DNA from: CAWDZK01 sp963807005
GTDB lineage: Bacteria; Actinomycetota; Actinomycetes; JACCUZ01
Direction: 5' to 3'
NCBI GenBank assembly: GCA_963807005.1
Contig: CAWDZK010000001.1
Location: forward strand, 248,001 to 312,000
Length of the DNA stretch: 64,000 bases
Made by a program: the position numbers and the translations under genes. Positions 15,822 through 23,636 of the stretch are shown here, one piece after another (within the stretch, counting starts at the first letter, position 1; every line of letters begins with the position of its first letter). A model generated the notes under the pieces. That model saw nothing but the letters and a program-made list of their open reading frames with translations, made no database searches and was not told the DNA's origin.

Positions 15822-17984
15822 TCAGCCGTCCAGGGACCGGTCGGCGAGCGCGCTCTGCAGGTCGACCAGCTCGGGCCGCCGGGGCGTCCGGGACCAGGTG
15901 CCGTCGGCGCCGAGCGTCCAGTGGTCGACGTCGTCGCACCAGGCCAGCTCGAGCAGCTGGCCGAGCGCACGGCGGCTGTCGGGGTCGCTGACCCGGACCA
16001 GCGCCTCGACCCGCCGGTCGAGGTTGCGGTCCATGAGGTCGGCGCTGCCGATGAGGACTTCCTCCTCGCCGCCGGCGAGGAACCGGTAGACCCGCGAGTG
16101 CTCGAGGAAGCGACCCAGGATGCTGCGCACCCGGATCGTCTCGGACAGCCCCGGGACCCCGGGCCGGAGGACGCACATCCCGCGGACCCACAGGTCCACC
16201 GGGACGCCGGCGTTCGACGCGTCGTACAGCGCGTCGACGACCTCCTCGTCGACCAGGCTGTTGACCTTGATGGAGATGCCGCTGGGCTTGCCCTTGCGGG
16301 CCCGACGGGTCTCGCGGCGGATCAACGTGAGCAGGCCCTTGCGCATGTCGTCGGGCGCGACGAGCAGGGTGTCGTACCGGCGGTGCCGGGTGTACCCGGA
16401 CAGGTGGTTGAACAGGTCGGCGACGTCGGCGCCCACCGCCGGGTCGGCAGTGAGCAGCCCGATGTCCTCATAGCTGCGCGCAGTCTTCGGGTTGTAGTTG
16501 CCGGTGCCGACGTGGACGTACCGGCGCAGCCGGCCGTCCGGCTCCGAGCGCACCACCAGGGCCAGCTTGCAGTGGGTCTTGAGCCCGACCAGCCCGTAGA
16601 CGACGTGGCAGCCCGCCTGCTCCAGCTTCCGCGCCCAGCGGATGTTGGCCTGCTCGTCGAAGCGGGCCTTGATCTCCACGACGACGAGCACCTGCTTGCC
16701 GGACCGGGCGGCGTCGACGAGGGCGTCGACGATGGGTGACTCGCCGCTGGTGCGGTACAGCGTCAGCTTGAGCGCGAGCACCGCGGGGTCGACGGCAGCC
16801 TGCTCGATGAAGGCCAGGACGCTGTGCGCGAACGAGTCGTACGGGTGGTGCAGCAGCACGTCACCGTGGCGCAGCGCCGCCAACACGTCTCCGACGGCCC
16901 CGCCCTCTCCGCGCAGCGCCGGGTGGATCCGCGGGGCGTGCGAGGGTGCCCGCAGGTCCGGGCGGCTGTCGGACTCGGCCAGCGACCAGAGCGCGGCCAG
17001 GTCCAGCGGCGAAGCGGTCCGGTAGACCTCGTCGTCGGTGACCGCGAGCTCCCGGACGAGGAGGTCGAGCACGCGCTCGCTCGTGCCGGCGTCCACCTCC
17101 AGCCGCACCGGTGCACCGAAGCGGCGACGGGCGAGCTCGCGCTCCAGGGCGTGCAGCAGGTTGTCGACGTCGGCATCGACCTCGAGGTCCTCGTTCCGCG
17201 TCACCCGGAAGGCCGATGCCTCCACCACCTCCATGCCCGGGAACACCTGGTCGAGGTGGGCGGCGATGACGTCCTCGAGCAGCACCAGCCGGGTGCCGGA
17301 GTCGCCGGTCGGCAGCAGCCGCGGCAGCAGCGGCGGCACCTTCACCCGGGCGAAGTGCTCGGCCCCGGTCCGCTGGTCGGCGACGACGACGGCGAGGTTC
17401 ATCGACAGGCCGGAGATGTACGGGAAGGGGTGCGCCGGGTCGACGGCCAGCGGGGTGAGCACCGGGTGCACGTGCTCGGCGAACAGGTCCCCGAGCAGCT
17501 TCCGCTCGTCGTCGTCGAGCTCGGACCACCGCACGACCGCGAGCCCCGCCTCGGCGAGCCCGGGCAGCAGCTCCTCGGTGACCAGACGGGACTGCTGGTC
17601 GACGAAGTCGTGGGCCATCCTGGCGACCCGGTCGATGCGTTGCTTCGGCGTCGCTCCGGACGGGCCGGGAGTCGTGACCCCGGCGGCCACCCGGCTGCGC
17701 AGCGCTGCCACCCGCACCATGAAGAACTCGTCGAGGTTGCGGGAGAAGATGGCGGCGAACCGCACCCGGTCCAGCAGCGGCACCGCGTCGTCGGCCGCCA
17801 GCTGGAGCACCCGGTGGTTGAACTCCAGCCAGCTCGCCGTCCGGTCCAGGAACCGGTCCGCCGGGAGCCGGGAGGTGTCCGGCAGCGTGTCGGCGGCGGT
17901 GTCCTCGATCTCCTCCGCGCTGTCGTCGGCGTAGCGCGGGGGGTCGGGCTCGACGTCCTCGCTCCACCCCGGGGCCGTGGTCAC
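15822..17984 (-). CDS. ppk1: Polyphosphate kinase 1
   Basis: 720-residue enzyme polymerising the gamma-phosphate of ATP into polyphosphate. N domain signature is RFLDRTASWLEFNHRVL and FSRNLDEFFMVRVA; the core has PHHPYDSF-type residues (HHPYDSFAHSVLAF), KLTLYRTSGESPIV, and HVGTGNYNPKTA carrying the conserved phospho-acceptor region, followed by the C-terminal phospholipase D-like repeat. Full length for the family. A PHO box lies 43 bases upstream of the ATG, indicating control by phosphate starvation through PhoP. Confidence 0.95.
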   Translation of the reverse strand: MTTAPGWSEDVEPDPPRYADDSAEEIEDTAADTLPDTSRLPADRFLDRTASWLEFNHRVLQLAADDAVPLLDRVRFAAIFSRNLDEFFMVRVAALRSRVAAGVTTPGPSGATPKQRIDRVARMAHDFVDQQSRLVTEELLPGLAEAGLAVVRWSELDDDERKLLGDLFAEHVHPVLTPLAVDPAHPFPYISGLSMNLAVVVADQRTGAEHFARVKVPPLLPRLLPTGDSGTRLVLLEDVIAAHLDQVFPGMEVVEASAFRVTRNEDLEVDADVDNLLHALERELARRRFGAPVRLEVDAGTSERVLDLLVRELAVTDDEVYRTASPLDLAALWSLAESDSRPDLRAPSHAPRIHPALRGEGGAVGDVLAALRHGDVLLHHPYDSFAHSVLAFIEQAAVDPAVLALKLTLYRTSGESPIVDALVDAARSGKQVLVVVEIKARFDEQANIRWARKLEQAGCHVVYGLVGLKTHCKLALVVRSEPDGRLRRYVHVGTGNYNPKTARSYEDIGLLTADPAVGADVADLFNHLSGYTRHRRYDTLLVAPDDMRKGLLTLIRRETRRARKGKPSGISIKVNSLVDEEVVDALYDASNAGVPVDLWVRGMCVLRPGVPGLSETIRVRSILGRFLEHSRVYRFLAGGEEEVLIGSADLMDRNLDRRVEALVRVSDPDSRRALGQLLELAWCDDVDHWTLGADGTWSRTPRRPELVDLQSALADRSLDG

Positions 17985-18026
17985 GCGTCCATGGTGCCCG
18001 TCGGACCTGGCCGGGAACAGGCGTCA

Positions 18027-18044
18027 GGTGAACGGGAGGTGAAC
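18027..18044 (-). promoter_or_regulatory. PHO box (PhoP operator) upstream of ppk1
   Basis: Two GGTGAAC heptamers at 18027-18033 and 18038-18044, separated by four bases, read on the ppk1 strand as GTTCACC-N4-GTTCACC. This is the direct-repeat unit with 11-base period bound by PhoP in streptomycetes. It sits 43-60 bases before the ppk1 start codon. Confidence 0.75.
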
Positions 18045-18128
18045 GAGGGGCGACGACTCGCCCAACGGGCCCGCTCGCCAGGCCCGAGCGCATGGCGTGT
18101 CGGCCGCCGTGGTGCTGCACTGATTTCC

Positions 18129-18353
18129 ATGGCCATCCACCCCGGTGTCGAGCCCTCCGTCGAGCGGCTCGAGGTCGTCGAGTCGGTCCGTCCACGGCTC
18201 GCCGACGTCTCGACCCTGAACGACGTCGACCGGCTCATCGAGGAGGCGCTGGACCGGCTGCTGCCGGCCAACGTCACGACGTACCTGCCGATCCTGGTGG
18301 AGCGTCAGGTGCGGGACCAGCTGCGGCACCGGCCCGCCAGCGAACCGGGCTAG
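18129..18353 (+). CDS. Small three-helix bundle protein
   Basis: 74 residues starting at ATG 18129, mostly helical: SVERLEVVESVRPRLADV, LNDVDRLIEEALDRLL and LVERQVRDQL form three amphipathic stretches. This resembles the short actinobacterial family described as three-helix bundle dimerisation domain. It lies tail-to-tail with the diguanylate cyclase, three bases apart. No enzymatic motif is visible. Confidence 0.65.
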   Translation: MAIHPGVEPSVERLEVVESVRPRLADVSTLNDVDRLIEEALDRLLPANVTTYLPILVERQVRDQLRHRPASEPG

Positions 18354-18356
18354 CGC

Positions 18357-19808
18357 CTACGAGCGCTCCTTGACCTGCGCGCCTGCCCCCTGGGCGCCGG
18401 GCTTGCGCAGGTACATGTCCACGTCGGCCGAGGCGATCAGGCCGTCCGGCGTCTCGTCCGGGCGTCCGGTGACCCGGGTCCGGCCGACGGTCACCGCGAG
18501 GGTGAGCGGGACGCCGCCGATGTCCAGCGGGGCGGCGACAGCGGCCTGCAGCCGCTCGACGAGGTCGAGCATCTCCGTGTCGTCGAGCTCGTCGGTGACG
18601 ATGACGAACTCGTCGCCACCGAAGCGCGCGGTGGTGTCCCCGGTGCGGACCTGCGACTCCAGCCGGTGGGCGATGATCGCCAGCACCTGGTCGCCGAAGG
18701 CGTGGCCCAGGGTGTCGTTGACCGGCTTGAACCCGTTGAGGTCGCAGAAGAGCACGGCACCCATGCGCCCGCTGCGCCGGGCGCCGTCGATCGAGGCCTG
18801 GATCCGCTCGGTGAGCGCCGAGCGGTTGAGCAGCCCGGTCAGGGGGTCGATCCGGGCCTGCCGGGTGAGCTCCTGGTGCTCGGCCCGGCGGTCGCCCACG
18901 TCCTCGAACTGGCTGATGCCGAACAACGGCGCGCCGTCGCCGTCGTACACGATCGAGGTCTGCAGCGACACCCAGACGTGGTGGCCGTCGGCGTGCAGGT
19001 AGCGCTTCTCCAGCTGGTAGTGCTGCCGCCGGCCGCTGAGCACGTCGTTGATCACGCCGTCGTCGGCGTGGCGGTCGGCGGGGTGGGTCAGGTCGGCGAT
19101 CGACAGCGTCTCCAGGTGCCGGCGACTGTGCCCCGTCATTCGGGCCATCGCCTCGTTCACCCGCAGGAAACGGCCGACGTTGCCCGGGGTGAAGTCGACC
19201 AGCGACATGCCGATCGGCGCGTTCTCGAACGCGATCCGGAACGACTCCTCGCTGGCCCGGACCCGGGCCATCAGGCGGGCGTTGTCGATGGCGATGCCGG
19301 CCTGGGTGGCGAACATCTCCAGCAGCGCGACCTGCACGTCGTCCGGCCGGCGCCCGCTCTCGGGCAGGTCCACCGAGAGGATCCCGACGAGGGTGCCCGA
19401 GACGCTGAAGAGCGGCGCGAACAGCGCGTCCATCGGGTGCCAGGCCTCCGGGTCGTCGCTGACCGGGATGTCAGGGACCCAGGTGGCAAGGGCGAGGTTG
19501 TCCGGCTCGGTGTGCGGGAGGAAACGCAGCAGCCCGCGGGGCGTGGACCGATCGATCTCGTACTGCCAGGTCGCCAGGTCGCTGGTGCTGCCGAGCAGCG
19601 TCTGGCTCACCTCGGGGGGACCGGCGACGGTCACGACCTCGACGGTGCCGTCGTCCTGCACCAGGTTGACCACCGCGACCTGGAAGCCCAGCCCTTCGAC
19701 GACGCCGTCGACCACAGCATTCAAGGTCGAGAGCAGGTCGGGCCCGGCGTTGAGCCTCAGGATCAGGCGCTGCAGCTCGCGCATGGCGGGCAGGCTGACA
19801 TCACTCAC
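18357..19808 (-). CDS. Diguanylate cyclase with GAF and PAS sensor domains
   Basis: About 483 residues. The N-terminal half is a GAF domain (LDLLSTLNAVVDG-like start, PLFSVSGTLVGILSVDLPE, FATQAGIAIDNARL). The middle is a PAS/PAC unit (ESFRIAFENAPIGMSLVDF, EKRYLHADGHHVWV). The C-terminal is a GGDEF domain with DPLTGLLNR, LFCDLNGFKPVNDTLGHAFGD and an intact active site RFGGDEF, so c-di-GMP synthesis is expected. I prefer the GTG at 19808, which has GGAGG upstream; the frame is open to a GTG at 19865. Confidence 0.87.
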   Translation of the reverse strand: MSDVSLPAMRELQRLILRLNAGPDLLSTLNAVVDGVVEGLGFQVAVVNLVQDDGTVEVVTVAGPPEVSQTLLGSTSDLATWQYEIDRSTPRGLLRFLPHTEPDNLALATWVPDIPVSDDPEAWHPMDALFAPLFSVSGTLVGILSVDLPESGRRPDDVQVALLEMFATQAGIAIDNARLMARVRASEESFRIAFENAPIGMSLVDFTPGNVGRFLRVNEAMARMTGHSRRHLETLSIADLTHPADRHADDGVINDVLSGRRQHYQLEKRYLHADGHHVWVSLQTSIVYDGDGAPLFGISQFEDVGDRRAEHQELTRQARIDPLTGLLNRSALTERIQASIDGARRSGRMGAVLFCDLNGFKPVNDTLGHAFGDQVLAIIAHRLESQVRTGDTTARFGGDEFVIVTDELDDTEMLDLVERLQAAVAAPLDIGGVPLTLAVTVGRTRVTGRPDETPDGLIASADVDMYLRKPGAQGAGAQVKERS

Positions 19809-20151
19809 CGTGCCCTCGACCTCCGTCCCCCGTCGAAGCGCCCCCTGTGGTCCGCTCCGAGACACCGTCCACGAACCATCGGCTGCGAATCTCTTCGACC
19901 GCGCTTTGCCCCGTCTTTACCCCCGGCCGGATCCGATCCGCGTATTCCGGCCCAGCGCAGCGCCAGGCCGCGCACGCTAGGTCCTGGAAGCGGCGTTGCG
20001 TAAGAGCATCGTCAAGATCTGGACGGAACAAACCGGTGCAACGCTGCTCCGATCGGGTGACGTCGGCCCAGGCCGGGTCGGGCCGGGCGATCGACGGCGG
20101 CGGGACCGCTGCGAAAGGGTGCTGTTCCGACCGCGACGACCGGAGTGACCC
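19809..20151. other. Divergent intergenic region, no gene seen
   Basis: 343 bases between the diguanylate cyclase and acdS. It must hold both promoters. I see no regulator-binding palindrome or RNA structure that I would defend. Confidence 0.5.
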
Positions 20152-21192
20152 ATGGCGCTCATCGACTTCCCCCGTTACCCGCTGACCTTCGGCCCGAGCC
20201 CGCTGCACCCCCTTGAGCGGCTGACCAGCCACCTGGGGAGCGCGAGCATCTGGGCCAAGCGCGAGGACTGCAACTCCGGGCTCGCCTACGGCGGCAACAA
20301 GACGCGCAAGCTGGAGTACATCGTCCCCGACGCGATCGCTGCGGGCGCGGACACGCTGGTCTCGATCGGGGGCTACCAGTCCAACCACACCCGCCAGGTG
20401 GCCGCCGTCGCCGCCCGCGTCGGCATGAAGGCTGTGCTCGTCCAGGAGAAGTGGGTCGACTGGCCCGACTGCGTCAACGACCGGGTCGGGAACATCCTGC
20501 TCAGCCGGATCATGGGTGCCGAGGTCCGACTCGACCCGGCCGGCTTCGGGATCGGGTTCAAGGACTCCTGGGCCCGCGCCATCGAGGACGTGAAGGAGCG
20601 CGGCGGGACGCCGTACGCCATCCCCGCGGGAGCGTCCGACCACCGGCTCGGTGGACTCGGCTTCGCGGGCTGGGCCGAGGAGGTGCAGGAGCAGGAGCGA
20701 GAGCTGGGCGTCTTCTTCGACACCGTCGTGGTCTGCTCGGTGACCGGCTCGACCCACGCCGGCATGATCGCTGGGTTCGCCGCGCTCGAGCAGGGCGGCG
20801 CCCGACCTCGCCGGGTCATCGGCATCGACGCGAGCGCGAAGCTCGACGAGACCCGCGACCAGGTCGCCCGGATCGCACGCAGCACCGCGGCACTGATCGG
20901 GCTCGAGCGCGACCTGCGTGATGACGAGATCACCGTGCTCGAGGGCTGGGCCGGTGACCTCTACGGGATCCCGGTCGAGTCCACGCTCGAGGCCATCCGG
21001 CTGACCGGCCAGCTCGAGGGCGTCATCATCGACCCGGTCTACGAGGGCAAGTCGATGGCCGGCCTGATCGACCTGGTGACCAGCGGCGAGATCCCGCGCG
21101 ACTCCACCGTGCTCTACGCGCACCTGGGCGGCCAGCCGGCCCTGAACGCCTACAGCGGGTTGTTCACCCACACCCAGCCGGTCGCGCTCTGA
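20152..21192 (+). CDS. acdS: 1-aminocyclopropane-1-carboxylate deaminase
   Basis: 346-residue PLP enzyme splitting ACC, the plant ethylene precursor, into 2-oxobutyrate and ammonia. Cofactor lysine is Lys50 in YGGNKTRKLEY and the ring-opening serine is Ser77 in GYQSNHTRQVAA. The residues that separate true ACC deaminase from D-cysteine desulfhydrase are present: DPVYEGKS with Tyr-Glu, and Leu in AHLGGQPAL. ATG at 20152 follows a GGAG site. This points to a plant-associated or soil lifestyle. No acdR regulator lies beside it. Confidence 0.93.
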   Translation: MALIDFPRYPLTFGPSPLHPLERLTSHLGSASIWAKREDCNSGLAYGGNKTRKLEYIVPDAIAAGADTLVSIGGYQSNHTRQVAAVAARVGMKAVLVQEKWVDWPDCVNDRVGNILLSRIMGAEVRLDPAGFGIGFKDSWARAIEDVKERGGTPYAIPAGASDHRLGGLGFAGWAEEVQEQERELGVFFDTVVVCSVTGSTHAGMIAGFAALEQGGARPRRVIGIDASAKLDETRDQVARIARSTAALIGLERDLRDDEITVLEGWAGDLYGIPVESTLEAIRLTGQLEGVIIDPVYEGKSMAGLIDLVTSGEIPRDSTVLYAHLGGQPALNAYSGLFTHTQPVAL

Positions 21193-21206
21193 CGCACCTC
21201 ACGTCG

Positions 21207-21254
21207 GGTGCCCCCGGCAGGATTCGAACCTGCGACGCACGGTTTAGGAAACCG
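21207..21254. repeat. attL: 48-bp copy of the tRNA-Arg 3' portion
   Basis: Identical to 54017-54064: from the anticodon arm through the T-arm and acceptor to the CC of CCA (read on the minus strand). The 5' part of the tRNA is missing here, so it is a junction and not a gene. Confidence 0.93.
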
Positions 21255-21328
21255 TCTCAAACGAACCTACGTAGGCGGGCGCTCCCCCAAAGATGCCTCT
21301 GACCTGGGCTGTTATCTGTCGTCAGTTG

Positions 21329-21577
21329 TCACGGCTGCGCCCTGGTTCTCATCCTCATGTGCCCTCTGTGTGCCCTCTGACTGGGCCCGAAGTTGAGCGC
21401 CATGAGCAGGTCCAGGCTCTCCTCCTGCCGGACCTCGCCGACGATGATGCGGGACGGCCGCATCCGCAGCGCCTCCTTGACCAGACGGCGGAGCTTGATC
21501 TCGCCGGTGCCCTCGAGGCTCGGCTGTCGGCACTGCATCGCCACGACGTCGGGCAGCGGAACCTTCAGTACGAACAA
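21329..21577 (-). pseudogene. Fragment of a TadA/CpaF-type secretion ATPase
   Basis: Residues 11-63 of this frame, roughly VAMQCRQPSLEGTGEI then LRRLVKEALRMRPSRIIVG and EVRQEESLDLLMALN, are the Walker-B and Asp-box region of a CpaF/VirB11-type ATPase. The upstream Walker A region and the rest of the protein are absent. The flanks lose similarity abruptly, so this is a captured or leftover piece of a pilus-assembly gene at the element's left end. Confidence 0.7.
21358..21379. repeat. Tandem 11-bp repeats beside attL, likely integrase arm sites
   Basis: TGTGCCCTCTG occurs twice back to back at 21358-21368 and 21369-21379, about 100 bases inside attL. Short direct repeats at this distance from the core are typical arm-type binding sites of tyrosine integrases. 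Confidence 0.5.
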
Positions 21578-21850
21578 GAGTCCATTGCATACGTAGCGGC
21601 CCCATTTTGTGGTGCCTGCCCGATGTGCAACCGCCCCATCGGCCGACCACCATCATCAGGTGCGTCCCGCAACTGGGACGCCGCCGATAGCCGGATCGGG
21701 GATCTTGGGCGATGCGCTCAAGAAGGCGATTCGAATGGAACACGCAGGGGTTTCGCCGATGCGCCACGTCGGCCGCCTGTCCGCGATGGCATCGCGATTC
21801 TCGTCGCGCTAATGAGCGTCAACCACCGCTGCAGCACTTATTCTGCAGCC

Positions 21851-22252
21851 ATGCGCTGGGTGTACATAGCGGGGATGCTGGCTATGGCGATCGTGCTCAC
21901 CGGATGCGGCGGGGACTCGACCGATGCGCATTCCGAGCGATGCAAGCTCGTGAAGCACGACGAGCAACGCGAGGGCAGGGTTTTCATGAAGATGCGGGCC
22001 GAGTTGCTGCGCCTGCAGTCGCGGAGCGGCCTGATCCCGACGCAGGCCACCCAGAACCAGGACATCGTCTACCAGCACGTCACAGCCATCTACAAGGCGT
22101 CCGAGGTTCAGCAGTTCGAGCGGCACGCGGCGGCCGCGCGCAGACAGATCGGCCTCATTTACCGGATCATCCTCAACGACCGTTCGTGCTTCGCCCCGGC
22201 CCGAGTCGCGAAGACCCAGCAGGACGCGGCGGCTCTAAAACAATTCAGATAG
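21851..22252 (+). CDS. Putative lipoprotein, unknown function
   Basis: 133 residues from ATG 21851. A typical lipoprotein signal, MRWVYIAGMLAMAIVLTGC, ends in the lipobox LTGC. The mature part is mainly helical and charged with two further Cys (ERCKLV and DRSCFAP). I do not recognise a family. It sits alone between the CpaF fragment and the Cys-rich gene, on the plus strand. Confidence 0.65.
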   Translation: MRWVYIAGMLAMAIVLTGCGGDSTDAHSERCKLVKHDEQREGRVFMKMRAELLRLQSRSGLIPTQATQNQDIVYQHVTAIYKASEVQQFERHAAAARRQIGLIYRIILNDRSCFAPARVAKTQQDAAALKQFR

Positions 22253-22258
22253 GAGACG

Positions 22259-22573
22259 TTGGAGTCATCCAACGAGCGACGCGCCTACGCGAACAGCCGA
22301 CCGCGACGCAACGTCTTCGACGCACAGTGCCAGGCTGATCCGGTGCAACACGGCACTCGACGCGCCTACGAGGTCCACGGCTGCCGGTGCCACCAGTGCG
22401 CCGCGGCGTGGAACTCCCGACAGCGCGAACTCAGAGACAGGCGGGCAGCTGCGCGACCGGAGGACAACCCAGCACTGGCGCACGGCCGTAAGGCCACATA
22501 CGTGAACCACAGGTGTCGCTGCGAGTCATGCGTCGAGACGCAGAGGGTCGCGAACCGGCGGCGGTGCCAGTGA
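22259..22573 (+). CDS. Small Cys-rich protein with two HG-Y-H-CRC-C motifs
   Basis: 104 residues. Two copies of one motif follow each other: HGTRRAYEVHGCRCHQC and HGRKATYVNHRCRCESC, each followed by a basic helix (RQRELRDRR, QRVANRRR). The pattern HG-x4-Y-x2-H-x-CRC-x2-C looks like a metal-binding mini-domain repeated twice. Start uncertain: TTG 22259 gives this length. Its TGA overlaps a GTG that opens a mini membrane peptide. A degenerate second copy lies near 43.6 kb. Function unknown; nucleic-acid binding is a guess. Confidence 0.6.
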   Translation: MESSNERRAYANSRPRRNVFDAQCQADPVQHGTRRAYEVHGCRCHQCAAAWNSRQRELRDRRAAARPEDNPALAHGRKATYVNHRCRCESCVETQRVANRRRCQ

Positions 22574-22671
22574 TCCCGCGGCACGAGTGGCCCGGACGGA
22601 TCGTGCTGACGGTCAGGAGCTTCACCAGCCTGTGGTGCGTGGTCGGGCTGATCCTGCTGAGGTGGGGCTGA
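22570..22671 (+). CDS. Overlapping 33-residue hydrophobic peptide
   Basis: GTG at 22570 overlaps the stop of the Cys-rich gene (GTGA) and encodes a basic start followed by WPGRIVLTV, FTSLWCVVGLILLRWG and a stop. The degenerate copy near 43.8 kb keeps the same pattern at the protein level (WPGRIILAV, FTSAWCAVGMIIL), although the DNA has changed. Conservation of Trp, Pro, Gly-Arg, Phe-Thr-Ser and Trp-Cys argues that it is translated, probably as a single-pass membrane peptide. Confidence 0.45.
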   Translation: MIPRHEWPGRIVLTVRSFTSLWCVVGLILLRWG

Positions 22672-22763
22672 GACAGCCAGGCAGCTGGCTCTGCCTCGGA
22701 CAGCGGCTGTCAAGCCTCGCGATCTTCGTCCGCGTGTGCGACGACGTTCTGCGAGGGAGACCT

Positions 22764-23486
22764 TTACGTCTTGTCCACGTCCAGGTGGTTCACGATGTCG
22801 CGCTCGACATCGCGGATGTGAGCGACGGCGGCGCTGCGTGCGTCCCTGACTCGGCGACTGGTGACCGCCTCGACGATCTTGCGGTGGCCCTGTTGAGCCT
22901 TGATCCGGCGGTCCGGCAGGGCGATGACGCCGTGCGAGTAGGTGGTGAACAGGGGCTCCACGCTAGCCATCACTGCTTCCAGCAGAAGGTTCTTTGTCGC
23001 GGCAACGATCAAGCGGTGCAGGGTGGCATCGAGCGCGATGAACTCGTCGTCGCTGAGGTTGGGATCGTCCGCCCTGGTCAAGGTTTCCTGCAGCTGCTCG
23101 CACTCACGGGTCGTGATGCGGCGGGCGGCAAGGCCAGCGGCCTCGCTCTCTAGCGGCAGCCGCAGCTCGAAGAGCTCGGGGACGGTGTAGCTGTCGTCGA
23201 TGAGGAGCGCGTTCCTCGACGTCTGGCGGTGCTGCCGGTCCACTGCGAACGCTCCGACGCCGTGCTCGACACGCACCAGGCCGTCCGCCTCCAGGCTGCG
23301 CAGTGCCTCGCGCATCGAGCTGCGCCCCACACCGAACTGCTCAGACAGGACGCGTTCGCCCGGCAGCCGCTGTCCCTCGTCGTACTTGCCTGCCCGGATG
23401 AGCTGAGCGAGCTGGGCAGCCACTGCGTCGGCCACTTTCAGACGGCGTACAGGTTCGATCTGGCGCTCGTGCTCGTTCTGCTGCAT
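22764..23486 (-). CDS. GntR/FadR-family transcriptional regulator
   Basis: 240 residues: an N-terminal winged helix (GERVLSEQFGVGRSSMREALRSLEADGLV, residues 43-71 in parts) and a C-terminal FCD ligand domain with the Asp/His pattern LDATLHRLIVAA and GHRKIVEAV. Last gene of the minus-strand catabolic cluster and probably a repressor of it, with a sugar acid or its KDG-type product as ligand. The second GntR protein at 31.7 kb has the same layout. Intact reading frame. Confidence 0.88.
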   Translation of the reverse strand: MQQNEHERQIEPVRRLKVADAVAAQLAQLIRAGKYDEGQRLPGERVLSEQFGVGRSSMREALRSLEADGLVRVEHGVGAFAVDRQHRQTSRNALLIDDSYTVPELFELRLPLESEAAGLAARRITTRECEQLQETLTRADDPNLSDDEFIALDATLHRLIVAATKNLLLEAVMASVEPLFTTYSHGVIALPDRRIKAQQGHRKIVEAVTSRRVRDARSAAVAHIRDVERDIVNHLDVDKT

Positions 23487-23636
23487 GTCCGTGTCACCCC
23501 TTGCGAAGGCCGTTCGCCTCTTTGCACCAAAACCCTCAGATGGTAGCCGCCCGCAACAATTCTCGGGCCAACCTGGCGGCGCGCCGGCGCCACGGACATC
23601 GATACCCGCCGCCTTGCGGATGTCCAGCCACCACCC

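Noticed and set aside
21207..21254. Second tRNA-Arg gene
   Set aside because: Acceptor 5' strand and D-arm are missing; it is the attL copy of the tRNA 3' part.
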